Origin: Ventricola sp036297385
Lineage (GTDB): Bacteria; Bacillota; Clostridia; Christensenellales; Aristaeellaceae
Direction: 5' to 3'
Length of the DNA stretch: 52,057 bases
Assembly: GCA_036297385.1 (NCBI GenBank)
Contig: JAXJLD010000116.1
Span: 1 to 52,057, forward strand
Each line of letters begins with the position of its first letter. Positions within the stretch are counted from its first letter, which is position 1. The position numbers and the translations under genes were made by a program. Under the pieces are notes generated by a model, which was not told where the DNA came from, made no database searches, and saw nothing but the letters and a program-made list of their open reading frames with translations. Below, in pieces: positions 8,615 to 19,500 of the stretch.

Positions 8615-10711
8615 ATGGAACTGATTATCACGGAGAAGCCCAGCGTCGCAAGAGCGATTGCGGAGGTTGTGGGAGCCACCGAACGTCAGAACGGCTACCT
8701 GCAGGGCAAGGGTTTTCTGGTCAGCTGGTGCGTCGGGCATCTCGTCGAGCTGGCGCTGCCCGAGGTCTACGATGCCCGGTACGCCCGCTGGCGTTATACC
8801 GATCTGCCGATTATCCCTGAGAAATGGCAGTACATCGTCACCGCCGAAACCAAAAAGCAGTTTGACATCCTCAAGGCGCTGATGAACGATCCCCGCGTGA
8901 CCGGCATCATCTGCGCGACGGATGCCGGACGCGAGGGCGAGCTGATCTTCCGTCTGGTCTACCAGATGGCTCAGTGCCGGAAATCTGTATGCCGTCTGTG
9001 GATTTCCTCGATGGAGGAAAGCGCCATCCGCGACGGCTTCCGCGCCATGAAGCCCATGTCCGCTTACGACAATCTGTATCATGCGGCGCTTTGCCGCGCC
9101 CAGGCGGATTGGCTCATCGGCATGAATGCGACACGCCTGTACTCCCTGCTCTACGGCCCGACGCTGCACATCGGGCGCGTGATGTCCCCGACGCTGGCCA
9201 TGCTCTCGCAGCGGGAGAAAGCCATCGCGGAGTTCAGACCGGAGACCTTCTACAAGGTTGTGCTGGATATCGGACGCGACGTGAGCGCCGAATCGGAACG
9301 CCTTGCCGATCTCAACGAAGCGCGCCGGCTGATGGATGCCTGCAACCACAGCCCTGCGGTCATCAAAACAATGGAGCATACGCAGCGGAACGAGAACCCG
9401 CCTGCGCTGTATGACCTGACCAGCCTGCAGCGGGACGCGAACAGAATCTACGGCTTCACGGCGCAGCAGACGCTCGATTACGCCCAGGGACTGTATGAAA
9501 AGAAGCTGCTGACCTATCCGCGAACTGACAGCCGCTATCTGACGCACGACATGGAAGCCGGGCTTCCTGAGCTGGCTTCCAGGGTTTGTAGCGTACTGCC
9601 TTTTGCAGATGGCCTTGAACCTGCAATCCGCGTTGAAGCGGTTATCAATGACGCCAAGGTGACGGATCACCATGCGCTGATCCCGACGAACACGATGCCC
9701 GGTCAGGAAGCGGCCATCCGGGCGCTGACCACCGGCGAGCGTGATCTGCTGGTGCTGGTGTGTACCCGGCTGCTCTGCGCTCTGGATGATCCCTGCGTAT
9801 ATGAGGAAACCGTCCTGCACATCGAGTGCGCCGGGCATGACTTCACAGCAAAGGGAAAGCGCGTTGTGCAGATGGGCTGGAAGCGCATCTGGTGCGCCTT
9901 CCGGGGCAGCATCGGCGCGGGTGCCGATGAAAAGGATGAGGACAATCCCCTGGCGATTCCGGAAGAGATGACCGAAGGCTTCGAGTTTCCCTTCCCCAAG
10001 GCGGCAATCCGGGAGGGGCAGACCACGCCTCCGGCGCATCACACCGAGGGGACGATCCTGCACGCGATGGAAAGCGCAGGCAAGGAGGACATGCCGGAGG
10101 ATGAGGAGCACAAGGGGATCGGCACGCCTGCCACGCGGGCGGCGATTCTGGAAAAGCTCATCGAAACCAGGCTGGTGGAGCGCGTCGGAGAAAAGCGAAA
10201 GAAAGTCCTGATTCCGACTGCCAAGGGAAAGGCGCTGACCTCCATCCTGCCCGACAAGCTGAGCTCCGCGCAGCTGACGGCGGAGTGGGAGCAGCGGCTG
10301 GGGCGCATTGAGCAGGGGCAGGAAAAGTCCGAGGACTTCATGCGCGATATTCGCCAGTTTGTGCAGGAAATGACCCGCGATACCCATCGCGCGGAGAACG
10401 CTGAGCAGCTTTTTCCGCCGCTGCGGGAAACATTGGGCATTTGCCCAAAGTGCGGCGCGGCGATCACCGAGCGGGCAAAGGGGTTCATGTGCGAGAACCG
10501 CACCTGCAGCTTTGCACTCTGGAAGACCGGCGGCATTCTGAAGGACGCGGAAAAGCCGCTGACCTCCGGCGATGTGAAGGAGCTGCTGGAGAAGGGCTGC
10601 GTCCGCAAGGTCGGCCTGCGCTCCGCCAAGACTCATACCCAATACGCTGCCACGCTGCATCTTGACTACAATGCGGACGGCAAGCCCATTCTGCGTCCCA
10701 CCTTCGACTGA
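8615..10711 (+). CDS. topB: DNA topoisomerase III (type IA)
   Basis: This 698-residue type IA topoisomerase has an N-terminal TOPRIM domain (begins LIITEKPSVARAIAEVVG; acidic motif DAGREGE near residue 106). The catalytic tyrosine lies in TYPRTDSRY near residue 300. A C-terminal zinc-ribbon-like element (CPKCG...CENRTC) follows around residues 610-632. ICE-borne TopB probably relaxes or decatenates DNA during transfer or replication. It is shorter in the tail than some chromosomal copies but has all the catalytic parts. Confidence 0.95.
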   Translation: MELIITEKPSVARAIAEVVGATERQNGYLQGKGFLVSWCVGHLVELALPEVYDARYARWRYTDLPIIPEKWQYIVTAETKKQFDILKALMNDPRVTGIICATDAGREGELIFRLVYQMAQCRKSVCRLWISSMEESAIRDGFRAMKPMSAYDNLYHAALCRAQADWLIGMNATRLYSLLYGPTLHIGRVMSPTLAMLSQREKAIAEFRPETFYKVVLDIGRDVSAESERLADLNEARRLMDACNHSPAVIKTMEHTQRNENPPALYDLTSLQRDANRIYGFTAQQTLDYAQGLYEKKLLTYPRTDSRYLTHDMEAGLPELASRVCSVLPFADGLEPAIRVEAVINDAKVTDHHALIPTNTMPGQEAAIRALTTGERDLLVLVCTRLLCALDDPCVYEETVLHIECAGHDFTAKGKRVVQMGWKRIWCAFRGSIGAGADEKDEDNPLAIPEEMTEGFEFPFPKAAIREGQTTPPAHHTEGTILHAMESAGKEDMPEDEEHKGIGTPATRAAILEKLIETRLVERVGEKRKKVLIPTAKGKALTSILPDKLSSAQLTAEWEQRLGRIEQGQEKSEDFMRDIRQFVQEMTRDTHRAENAEQLFPPLRETLGICPKCGAAITERAKGFMCENRTCSFALWKTGGILKDAEKPLTSGDVKELLEKGCVRKVGLRSAKTHTQYAATLHLDYNADGKPILRPTFD

Positions 10712-10732
10712 CAAGAAAGGAAACCAAGTATT

Positions 10733-11653
10733 ATGAAGAAACTGATTACTCTGATTCTCACCCTGATTATGCTTTGTGCGATTGCTTTGGCCGATGAGCC
10801 TGCCACGACGATGATCGACACCGCCAATGTGCCGTCGATTCCTGCGGGGACGCTGAATGCCTCCCTGATCTCCTTTACCTCGAACCAGACCTATCCTGTC
10901 TATTCCGCGCCCGACAGCAGGAGCATCCGTGGCGCAAAGGACCGCGCCCGCGTCAGCACCAACGGCTGGATTCAGGTGTTTGGCAGCGAGGGAGACTGGA
11001 TTCTCGTGCAGTACGACATTACCGATACGCACAACCGCATCGGCTACATCTACAAGAATGCGCTGCCCGGTGATGTCACGGTGCCGGAGCTGAACCTCAC
11101 GAGCATCCCCTCCGTCGTGCATTACGATGTGGAAGTGACGGACGATCCGCTGGTCAGCCGCACGCCCCTCGCCCGACTGACGGAAAATACGAAGGTGACT
11201 TGCCTGGGCACGATGGGCGAATGGACGTACATTGAAGCCGAGGCGGACAAGGAGCGATTCCGCGGCTTTGTGCCGTCCGCCTGCCTGTATGAGACGGTGA
11301 CGGAGCTGAGCGAAGCGCGTCAGGCCATGCTCGGAAGCTGGCGGCTGTATGCGGGCAGCTCCATCAACGCAAGCCGCATCACCTTCCGCGAGGATGGAAC
11401 GATGACCGGCAGGACGCAGCTGGAGAACGGGCGCGAGATGGAATGGTCGGGAACGTGGTCGATTGACTTTTATGATGCCCGACGTGACCGCTATCTCAAT
11501 GAATCGGAGTTCGAGCTGACGCTGGCGCGCGGCACTGCCACGGAGCAGTACGGCCTGCGCATCTGCCGTCAGGCCAAGGAGGACGGCGCGTACCAGTATT
11601 CGCTGGTGATCTCCGATGGAGCCAGAACCAGCGACATGGTGGTTTGCGAATAA
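10733..11653 (+). CDS. Secreted SH3-like domain protein
   Basis: The 306-residue protein has a clear signal peptide (MKKLITLILTLIMLCAIALA). Two SH3b-like segments follow, at about residues 50-110 (YPVYSAPDSR...GYIYKNAL) and 125-190 (VSRTPLARLTENTKVTCLG...GFVPSACLYE). A C-terminal beta-rich domain begins at GSWRLYAGSSINA and resembles lipocalin-like folds in pattern only. SH3b domains often bind peptidoglycan. It follows topB with an AAGAAAGGA ribosome site. Confidence 0.75.
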   Translation: MKKLITLILTLIMLCAIALADEPATTMIDTANVPSIPAGTLNASLISFTSNQTYPVYSAPDSRSIRGAKDRARVSTNGWIQVFGSEGDWILVQYDITDTHNRIGYIYKNALPGDVTVPELNLTSIPSVVHYDVEVTDDPLVSRTPLARLTENTKVTCLGTMGEWTYIEAEADKERFRGFVPSACLYETVTELSEARQAMLGSWRLYAGSSINASRITFREDGTMTGRTQLENGREMEWSGTWSIDFYDARRDRYLNESEFELTLARGTATEQYGLRICRQAKEDGAYQYSLVISDGARTSDMVVCE

Positions 11654-11710
11654 CAACCTGTGCAGGGCGCTGGCAGCGATGCCGGCGCTCTGCTTTTGGA
11701 GGTGAACCCT

Positions 11711-12292
11711 ATGACGGATAAAGCTGAACAGAATCCTCATGAGCTTCCCGAAAACGGCTTTGCGATTTATCAGCTGAAGCCCGATCCCCAGTATCACAGC
11801 CTGCGTTTTGCCAGCCTGTCGGAGCTGCGCAGCCTCGGACAAAGGGACGGCAACTTTGCAGACGCCGCGCATAGCGTGACGGAAAGCCGGTACGACCTCG
11901 TTTACTCCGGTGCGCTTTCGCCTGCCCTTGCTTCTTGCAGAACACCCGAGGCCATCCTCGAAGGGCTGTACACCCGCTTCAACCTCAATTGTCCCGATGT
12001 TTTTCGTGGGCACAGCCTGAGCGTCAGCGACGTGATCGCGCTCAACCTGAACGGGCAGATGGAGTGCTATTACACGGACAGCTTTGGATTCTATAAGCTG
12101 CCCGCCTTTCTTGAGAACGAAAACGCGCTGAAGAACGCCGAGATGATGCTCGAGGACGATTACAACATGATCGACGGGATCGTCAACAACGGGCCCAAGG
12201 AGGGGCATAAGGCACACAGCCGTGAGCAGAAAGCGGTGCATAGCACCCCTGTGCCGACCATCAAACCCAAGAAACACGAAATGGAGCGATAA
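11711..12292 (+). CDS. YodL-domain ICE accessory protein
   Basis: ATG 11711 follows GGAGGTG; the protein is 193 residues. The N-terminal FAIYQLKPDPQYHSLRFAS and the following SRYDLVYSG match the YodL-like domain that is common in ICE accessory proteins of this group. The C-terminal KKHEMER tail also recurs in the DUF3849 gene at 22444 (KTHDMER), which suggests a shared interaction tag. Function unknown. Its stop is 1 nt from the next start. Confidence 0.7.
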   Translation: MTDKAEQNPHELPENGFAIYQLKPDPQYHSLRFASLSELRSLGQRDGNFADAAHSVTESRYDLVYSGALSPALASCRTPEAILEGLYTRFNLNCPDVFRGHSLSVSDVIALNLNGQMECYYTDSFGFYKLPAFLENENALKNAEMMLEDDYNMIDGIVNNGPKEGHKAHSREQKAVHSTPVPTIKPKKHEMER

Positions 12293-12293
12293 A

Positions 12294-12923
12294 ATGATGT
12301 ATCTGAATGGACTGATGAACTCCCGAAACCTGAACCGCGCCGAGCTGAGCGCCCGGAGCAATATCCCGGAATCCACGCTGCGCGACATCCTGAACGGCAA
12401 GGCGCAGCTGGATCGCTGCGAGGCCGCCACCCTGTACAACATCGCGTATGCGCTGGATGTCAGCGTCGAGGACATCCTGGAGGGCTACTGGGATGCGCTT
12501 GAGCGCGATGCTCCGGCCCGCACTTCCGTGCATGACGAGAATTCCCTGATGAACTTCTATGTGCTGGCGGATTCCATGCTGGGCAGGCTTCGCGCCACCG
12601 GCGATCTGGCGTTCATCGATGGAATCGATCAGAATGGATGGATTGAACGGCTGTATCAGGGCAGGGAGTATCGCTGTGCGCTGTTCCTGCTCGGCATGAT
12701 GGATTACCTGTGCCGCAAAAACGGCGTCCGGCAGGTTGCCCGATATGACGAGTATCGCAAGGCGCGTCTGGACGGGCCAGTCTACGCCCTGCGCACGTTG
12801 AACGTGAACGATGACGACGGCGCTTTCCAGCGTGCTCGGACCGAGGCGGAGAACAGCGCCATCCCGGAGCTGGGGCGCTATGGCATCTACATGACGGAGG
12901 AGGACATCCGCCACCCGGCGTGA
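12294..12923 (+). CDS. XRE-family helix-turn-helix protein
   Basis: ATG 12294 lies directly after the previous stop, with a GGAG just upstream; the protein is about 209 residues. Residues 10-60 form a Cro/C1-type HTH (LNRAELSARSNIPESTLRDI, then DVSVEDIL). The C-terminal part has no family I recognise. It is probably an ICE-encoded transcription regulator, co-transcribed with the YodL gene. Confidence 0.75.
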   Translation: MMYLNGLMNSRNLNRAELSARSNIPESTLRDILNGKAQLDRCEAATLYNIAYALDVSVEDILEGYWDALERDAPARTSVHDENSLMNFYVLADSMLGRLRATGDLAFIDGIDQNGWIERLYQGREYRCALFLLGMMDYLCRKNGVRQVARYDEYRKARLDGPVYALRTLNVNDDDGAFQRARTEAENSAIPELGRYGIYMTEEDIRHPA

Positions 12924-12974
12924 TGTCCTTCTTTCGGCAGGGGCATGCGTGCCCTTGCCGGGTAAGAGGTGCCC

Positions 12975-13334
12975 ATGACGAACAGACAGATACTCAACCA
13001 CATCCGGGCGCTTGCCCACGAGGAATGTACCAACTGCCATGCCGGATATTGTGCGCTGACCGATGATCGCTGCCACATCATCAGCCCGAATGATCCATCG
13101 GCGCAGGACGGCGCAATCGACTGCGATTACTTTCTGGAGAATGTGCTGCCTGCCGGCTGGGATGTGCAGGATCTCGTTGCTTATGCACTGTGGTACGGCG
13201 CGGACGACAGCGGTGACCCTGCGGAGGCGTACCCGGACAGCCTGAGACAATGCGCCATCTGTCAGCAGCCCTATCTGCACGCAGAGGATGACCCTGACTG
13301 CTGCGAGGACTGTGAAAGCAGTTTCGGAGGCTGA
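12975..13334 (+). CDS. Cysteine-rich VLP-like protein
   Basis: A 119-residue protein with about ten cysteines, including EECTNCHAGYC near the start and CAICQQPYLHAEDDPDCCEDC at the end. The phrase VLPAGWDVQDL matches the Cys-rich VLP family (C...C...C followed by VLP) found in ICE modules. The cysteines probably bind zinc. ATG 12975 is preferred over GTG 12969. Confidence 0.65.
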   Translation: MTNRQILNHIRALAHEECTNCHAGYCALTDDRCHIISPNDPSAQDGAIDCDYFLENVLPAGWDVQDLVAYALWYGADDSGDPAEAYPDSLRQCAICQQPYLHAEDDPDCCEDCESSFGG

Positions 13335-13354
13335 CAACGGCGATGGAGGCAAGC

Positions 13355-13582
13355 ATGAACCACTTTGACACGGAAGAAATCACCCTGATCTGTCTCTACA
13401 ACGCAGGAAGCCGGCTGGATACGGTCGATGAGCTGAAAAACATGATGCAGTACCTGATGTTCGACGAGACCGATCTGAAAAAGCTCTCCGAGCAGGTGAT
13501 CCAAAAGCTGACGCAGATGAGCGACGCCGAGTTTGAGCAGCTCTTGGCAGACATCGCGCCGGATTTCATCCCATGGGAATGA
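13355..13582 (+). CDS. Transposon-transfer assisting protein (TTRAP-like)
   Basis: This 75-residue acidic protein reads FDTEEITLICLYN at its start and contains FDETDLKKLSEQVIQKLTQM. Both fit the short TTRAP family carried by Tn1549-like elements. GGAGG at 13345 serves ATG 13355. It sits immediately before the large helicase, the usual position. The biochemical role is not established. Confidence 0.75.
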   Translation: MNHFDTEEITLICLYNAGSRLDTVDELKNMMQYLMFDETDLKKLSEQVIQKLTQMSDAEFEQLLADIAPDFIPWE

Positions 13583-13599
13583 CAACAGGAGGAGACCAC

Positions 13600-16500
13600 A
13601 TGGCTACAAAGGCACAGGTTTACGCCGTACTGGCTGATGACACCGCCCGCAGGATCACCGGCGATTATCTGGATTGGGCGGCGTTTCTGGGCACATCATC
13701 CAGACTGTACAAGTACCCCTTCCGCGATCAGCTGCTGATCTATGCCCAGCGCCCGGATGCAACGGCCTGTGCCGGGTATGATCTCTGGAACAACACCATG
13801 CACCGGTACATCCGGCGCGGCTCCAAGGGCATCGCGTTGCTGACAGCCGGTTCTGATGGGATGGGTGTGCGCTATGTCTTTGATGTGTCGGACACCGGCA
13901 CGCGCCGCAGGTCGAGAGATGTCGAGCCGTGGAGACTGTCCGAGCAGACGGAGCAACCCGTCCGGGAAATGCTGGAAAAGAATTTTGGTGCAGATGCAGC
14001 GATGCCCCTCGCCGAGCAGATCAATCAGATTGCCAACCAGCAGGCACTCGCGTATTGGCGCGACCACAGGCGGGACATCCTCGACAGCGTTGCGGATTCC
14101 TTCCTTTCGGAGTATGATGAATTCAACATCGGAGCGTCCTTCCGGCAGGCCGCCGCAGCCAGCATCGCCTATGGCCTTCAGCTGCGCTGCGGACTGGAGC
14201 CGGAGCTGTACCGGGAGGACTTCACCGAGGTGCTGAACTTCAACACCTCTGCAACTGCCCATGAGCTTGGCAACGCGGTCAGCATGATCACGGGCCAGGT
14301 GCTGCGGCAGATTGAAATGACAATCAGGCAGACGGAAAGGAGCATGGAACATGATCGAACTGAAGTACAGGCAGAACGGGGACTATCTGCTGCCCGACCT
14401 GGGGCTGACCGAAGCGGAGCAGATGCCGCTGGGCAAGTACGGCCTGCTGAGACAGCGCTATCTGGAGGAGAATCGTCCGGGGCTGTACACGAGGCTGATG
14501 CTCAGCGGGAAGCTGATGGAGCACCTGCAGGAGATCGAGCAGACGGCGCAGAACCGGCTCGAAAGCCTGATGAACGAGCTGACGAAGCAGGCGGGCATGA
14601 CGGAGGCGCTGAAAGCGCGGGATCAGATGGCCTGGGTGCAGAGCATGAACGCGCTGCAGGCGCAGGCCGAGGAGATGATCCTGTCGGAGCTGATCTACGC
14701 CTGACGGATTACGACCCCGTGCTGGAGCAGATGAGCTTTATCATCCCCGGCGAATCGGAACAGATCGCACTGATTGATACCATGGAAGCGGAGAGCGTCC
14801 CGGCGACGCCCTTCGCTTTTTCTGTTCCGCAGGAGGACATGGATGACATCCTGCGCACGGGCGGCAACACCACCAATCACCGTCTGATTCTGGCTGCCGA
14901 ATTTTCCAAGGGAAAGCCGGTTGAGGAAATGGCTCAAGTGCTTCGGCAGGTCTATCATGGCGGCAACGGCATGGCTACGGAGCATGGGCGCATCAGTGCA
15001 TGGTACGCGGAGGACGGGATTCGCTTCGCGCCCGGCGGTTCGGCGCGATATACCCGGATTGCGCAGATCATGTCCTGGGAGGATGCCGCAAGACGAATCG
15101 GAGAACTGCTGGAAAGCGGTCAGTTCATGAGCATGATGGAGCTGGCGACTGCCCCTGTGCATGAGCGCGCCATGATCGCTCAGCGGCTGTGGAATATGCA
15201 TCTCGACGCAACGCCCGAAGGCAAAGCCTTTCTTCCATCGTTGGAACCCATTTACGGCGGCGGCTTTCCGGACGAAACGGCCCGATTGGCTGAACGTCTG
15301 GCTGATCCGGCTTTTCTGCCCGGCATCACCGCAGAGATGGCGGCTTTTGCCGATGCCTATGCGCAAAACCAAAAGCTCCTGCGATTCCGTTTCCACAACC
15401 TGGCTGCTCTGGCGCAGTCGCTCAGGGAGCTTGCCCTTCCCCGCAGGGAATACGAATCCCTGCTGACGGAGGTGGCAAGGCCGGCAGCCTTCATCACCGA
15501 GGACGAAATCGACGACGCCCTTTCCAGGGGAAGCCTTATGGCTGGTGGCAAGGGTAGAATCTATCGCTTCTTTACGGCATATCCCGCGCATACGCCCAAG
15601 GAAAAGGCGGATTTCCTCAAGGGAGAATACGGCATCGGCGGGCGCTCCCATGCGGTGTCGGGCTCCGACCGCAGCGGCGAAAGCCACGACGGCAAGGGCA
15701 TCAAACTGGAAAAGGAAGGCTGCCCGCCTGTTCAGCTCAGCTGGGCGCAGGTGGCAAAGCGGATTGATGCCTTGATCGCGCGTGACCGGTATATGACGCC
15801 AAAGGAACTGGAAAGCATCGGCGCATTGCAGGAAGCCGAGGAAGTACAATCCGAAACGATTGAACCTGCCCCGGAATCCGAGTTCACGGATGGCGTAGAG
15901 GTGGACGAGGATATGCGGGACGATGACGAGCCCATCGACACCGAAGCCGTTCGTCAGCGGCTGGCTGACGCGGGTATCGTCAATGGCGAGGTTGTGGATG
16001 CGGAAGCGCTCAGAGACAGCCCGTTCATTCAGCAGGTGACGGAGCTTACGGAGCAGATTCAGGTGGAACAGGATAGCGAAGAACCGCCTGTCCAGAACGC
16101 AGGAGAAGGTTCACCCGAATCTGCTACGCAGGAGCACCCGTACAGGGTTGGCGATACCGTCTATCTGGATGACCGCCCCTTTGTCATCACCCAGATCGGG
16201 CATTTCAATGTCCAGCTTCGTGATCCGTCCTTGGATTATCCCATCTTCCGTTCAGAGAGCATCGAGCGCTTTGCACAGCTGCTGGCGCTGGATGAGCGAA
16301 ACGCCGTCCTGTTATCCACAATCAGTGGAAAACCTACGCCAACGGCAGATTATCCACAGCGCCATCCACAGGGTTATCCTCAGAGTTTTCCACAGGATTC
16401 GCCTGCACCTGTGAGCAATTCGCCCTCCGCTGTGGAGAACTTCCGCATCACGGACGATCATCTCGGTGAGGGAGGCGCGAAGGCCAAATTCGGGAGCAAC

Positions 16501-19500
16501 CTTGCCGCCATCCGAACGCTCAAGCAGATTGAAGCCGAGGAACGTGCAGCAACGTCGCAGGAGCAGGAGATACTCTCGCGCTATGTGGGCTGGGGCGGTC
16601 TGGCAGATGCCTTTGCCCCCGACAAGCCGGCATGGGCAGACGAGTACCGGCAGCTTGCCGCCATGCTCACGCCGCAGGAATACGAGGCCGCGCGCGCCTC
16701 GACGCTCAACGCGCACTACACCAGCCCCGTCGTCATCCGGGCGATGTACGATGCTGTCGCGCAGATGGGCTTTACCGGCGGCAACATTCTGGAGCCGTCC
16801 ATGGGCGTAGGCAATTTCTTTGGAATGCTGCCGGAGGCGATGCAGGCCAGCCGACTGTACGGTGTGGAGCTGGATAGCATCACCGGGCGCATCGCGCAGC
16901 AGCTTTACCCCAAGGCCAACATCACTGTCGCGGGCTTTGAAACGACAGACAGGCGGGACTTCTTCGACCTCGCCATCGGCAACGTGCCCTTTGGCAACTA
17001 TCAGGTCAACGACCGGGCTTACAGCAAGCTCGGTTTTTCCATTCACAACTACTTCTTCGCCAAGGCCATCGACCAGGTGCGTCCGGGCGGCGTAATCGCC
17101 TTTGTCACCTCCCGCTACACGATGGATCAGCAGTCCCCGGAGGTGCGCAGGTACATCGCGCAGCGGGCGGAGCTGCTGGGCGCGATCCGACTGCCCAACA
17201 ACGCCTTTCGCGCCAACGCGGGTACCGAGGTCGTTTCGGACATCATCTTTCTGCAAAAGCGGGATCGGGCCATCGAGATTGAGCCGGATTGGGTGCATGT
17301 GGATGAAGACACAAATGGCTTTACCATGAACAGCTACTTTGTTCAGCACCCGGTGATGGTTCTGGGCACGCTGTCCAGGGAGAATACGCAGTACCGCCGG
17401 GAGAGCTTTACCGTCCTCCCGAAAGAGGGCGTGAGCCTTGCGGATCAGCTGCATGAGGCGATTGGCCATATCCACGGCACCTATCAGGAGGCGGTGCTGC
17501 CCAACTTGGGCGATGATGAAGCGATCGACGAGTCCATTCCCGCCGATCCTGATGTGCGGAACTTCTCGTATTCTGTGATCGATGGCACCGTCTATTACCG
17601 TGAGAACAGCCGTATGGTAAAACCCCACTTGAATCAGACGGCGCAGGAGCGTGTCAAGGGCATGATTGCCCTGCGGGATCAGGTGCGCAAGCTGATCGAC
17701 GCGCAGCTCGATGAGCACGGCGATGGGGAGATTAAGCAGCTTCAGCAGGAGCTGAACAGTCTGTATGACAGCTTCTCCGCGCGCTTCGGCCTCATCAATG
17801 ACCGGGCCAACCGCCTTGCGTTTTCGTCGGATTCCTCCTACTACCTGCTCTGCTCACTCGAAATCCTCGATGATGATCACAAGCTGCTGAGAAAAGCGGA
17901 TATGTTCACGAAGAGGACGATCAAGCAGCAGCGCAGCGTCGATCATGTGGACACCTCTGCCGACGCGCTGGCGGTGTCCATCGGGGAGCGCGCCAAGGTT
18001 GACCTCGGCTATATGGCAAAGCTGACCGGGAAGAGCGAGGAGGACATCGTTCAGGAGTTGACCGGCGTCATCTTCCGAATCCCCGGCACCGAGGCGCAGT
18101 ATGTGACGGCGGACGAATACCTGTCCGGCAATGTGCGGCAGAAGCTGCGGGAAGCCAGAACCGCTGCACAGTCGGATGCTGCCTTTCAGTCCAATGTGAC
18201 AGCGCTGGAAGCGGCACAGCCCAAGGATTTGGAGGCATCCGACATTGACGTGCGGCTGGGTGCAACGTGGATTGCGCCGGAGTACATTCAGGACTTCATG
18301 TACGAGCTGCTCAATACCCCGTATTACCAGCGCCGTGCCATCGAGGTACACTTTTCGCCCCATACCGCCGAATGGCGAATCAACGGCAAGAACGTCGTGT
18401 CGCGCTCCAATGTCGCCGCGTATACCACCTACGGTACGGACAGGGCCAATGCCTACAAGATTCTGGAGGATACGCTGAACCTGCGGGATGTGCGCATCTA
18501 CGACACTGTGCAGGATGCGGACGGAAAAGAGCAGCGCGTGCTCAACCAGAAAGCAACCACCCTTGCACAGCAGAAGCAGCAGGCGATCAAGGATGCCTTC
18601 CGCGAATGGATCTGGAAGGACCCAGAGCGGCGGCGGACGTTGGTGGCGCAGTATAATGAACTGTTCAACTCCGTTCGTCCGCGCGAATACGACGGCAGCC
18701 ACATCGTTTTCGCCGGCATGAACCCGGAGATTTCGCTGCGGGAGCACCAGCGGAACGCTGTCGCACATGTCCTGTACGGCGGCAACACGCTGCTTGCCCA
18801 TCAGGTGGGCGCGGGCAAGACGTTCGAGATGGTGGCGGCTGCCATGGAAAGCAAGCGGCTTGGCCTGTGCCAGAAAAGCATGTTCGTCGTGCCCAATCAC
18901 CTGACGGAGCAGTGGGCTTCCGAGTTCCTGCGTCTTTACCCTTCCGCCAACATTCTGGTTACGACGAAAAAGGATTTTGAAACCGGCAACCGGAAAAAAT
19001 TCTGTGCGCGAATTGCGACCGGCGATTATGATGCGGTGATCATCGGGCACAGCCAGTTTGAGAAAATCCCTGTCTCGCATGAGCGTCAGGAACAGCTGCT
19101 TCAGGATGAGATTGCCGAAATCATGGAGGGCATCGAGGAACTGAAAAGCAACAACGGCGAGCGCTTTTCCATCAAGCAGCTGGAAAAATCCAGAAAGCAG
19201 CTGGAGCTCAAGCTGGAAAAGCTGCGCGCCGAGGATCGCAAGGATGATGTCGTCACCTTTGAACAGCTCGGCGTAGATCGGCTGTATGTGGACGAGGCGC
19301 ACAGCTACAAAAACTTATTTTTATATACCAAAATGCGCAATGTGGCGGGCATTTCCACCTCAGAAGCGCAGAAATCCAGCGACATGTACATGAAGTGCCA
19401 CTACATGGACGAGCTGACCGGCGGGCGCGGCATCATCTTCGCCACAGGCACGCCCGTGAGCAACTCCATGACGGAGCTGTATACGATGCAGCGCTATCTG

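Noticed and set aside
8459..12475. Very long minus-strand open frame (1338 codons)
   Set aside because: It lies opposite topB and the neighbouring genes with clear families; its Arg/His/Leu-rich reading and lack of motifs show it is an antisense shadow of GC-rich codons.
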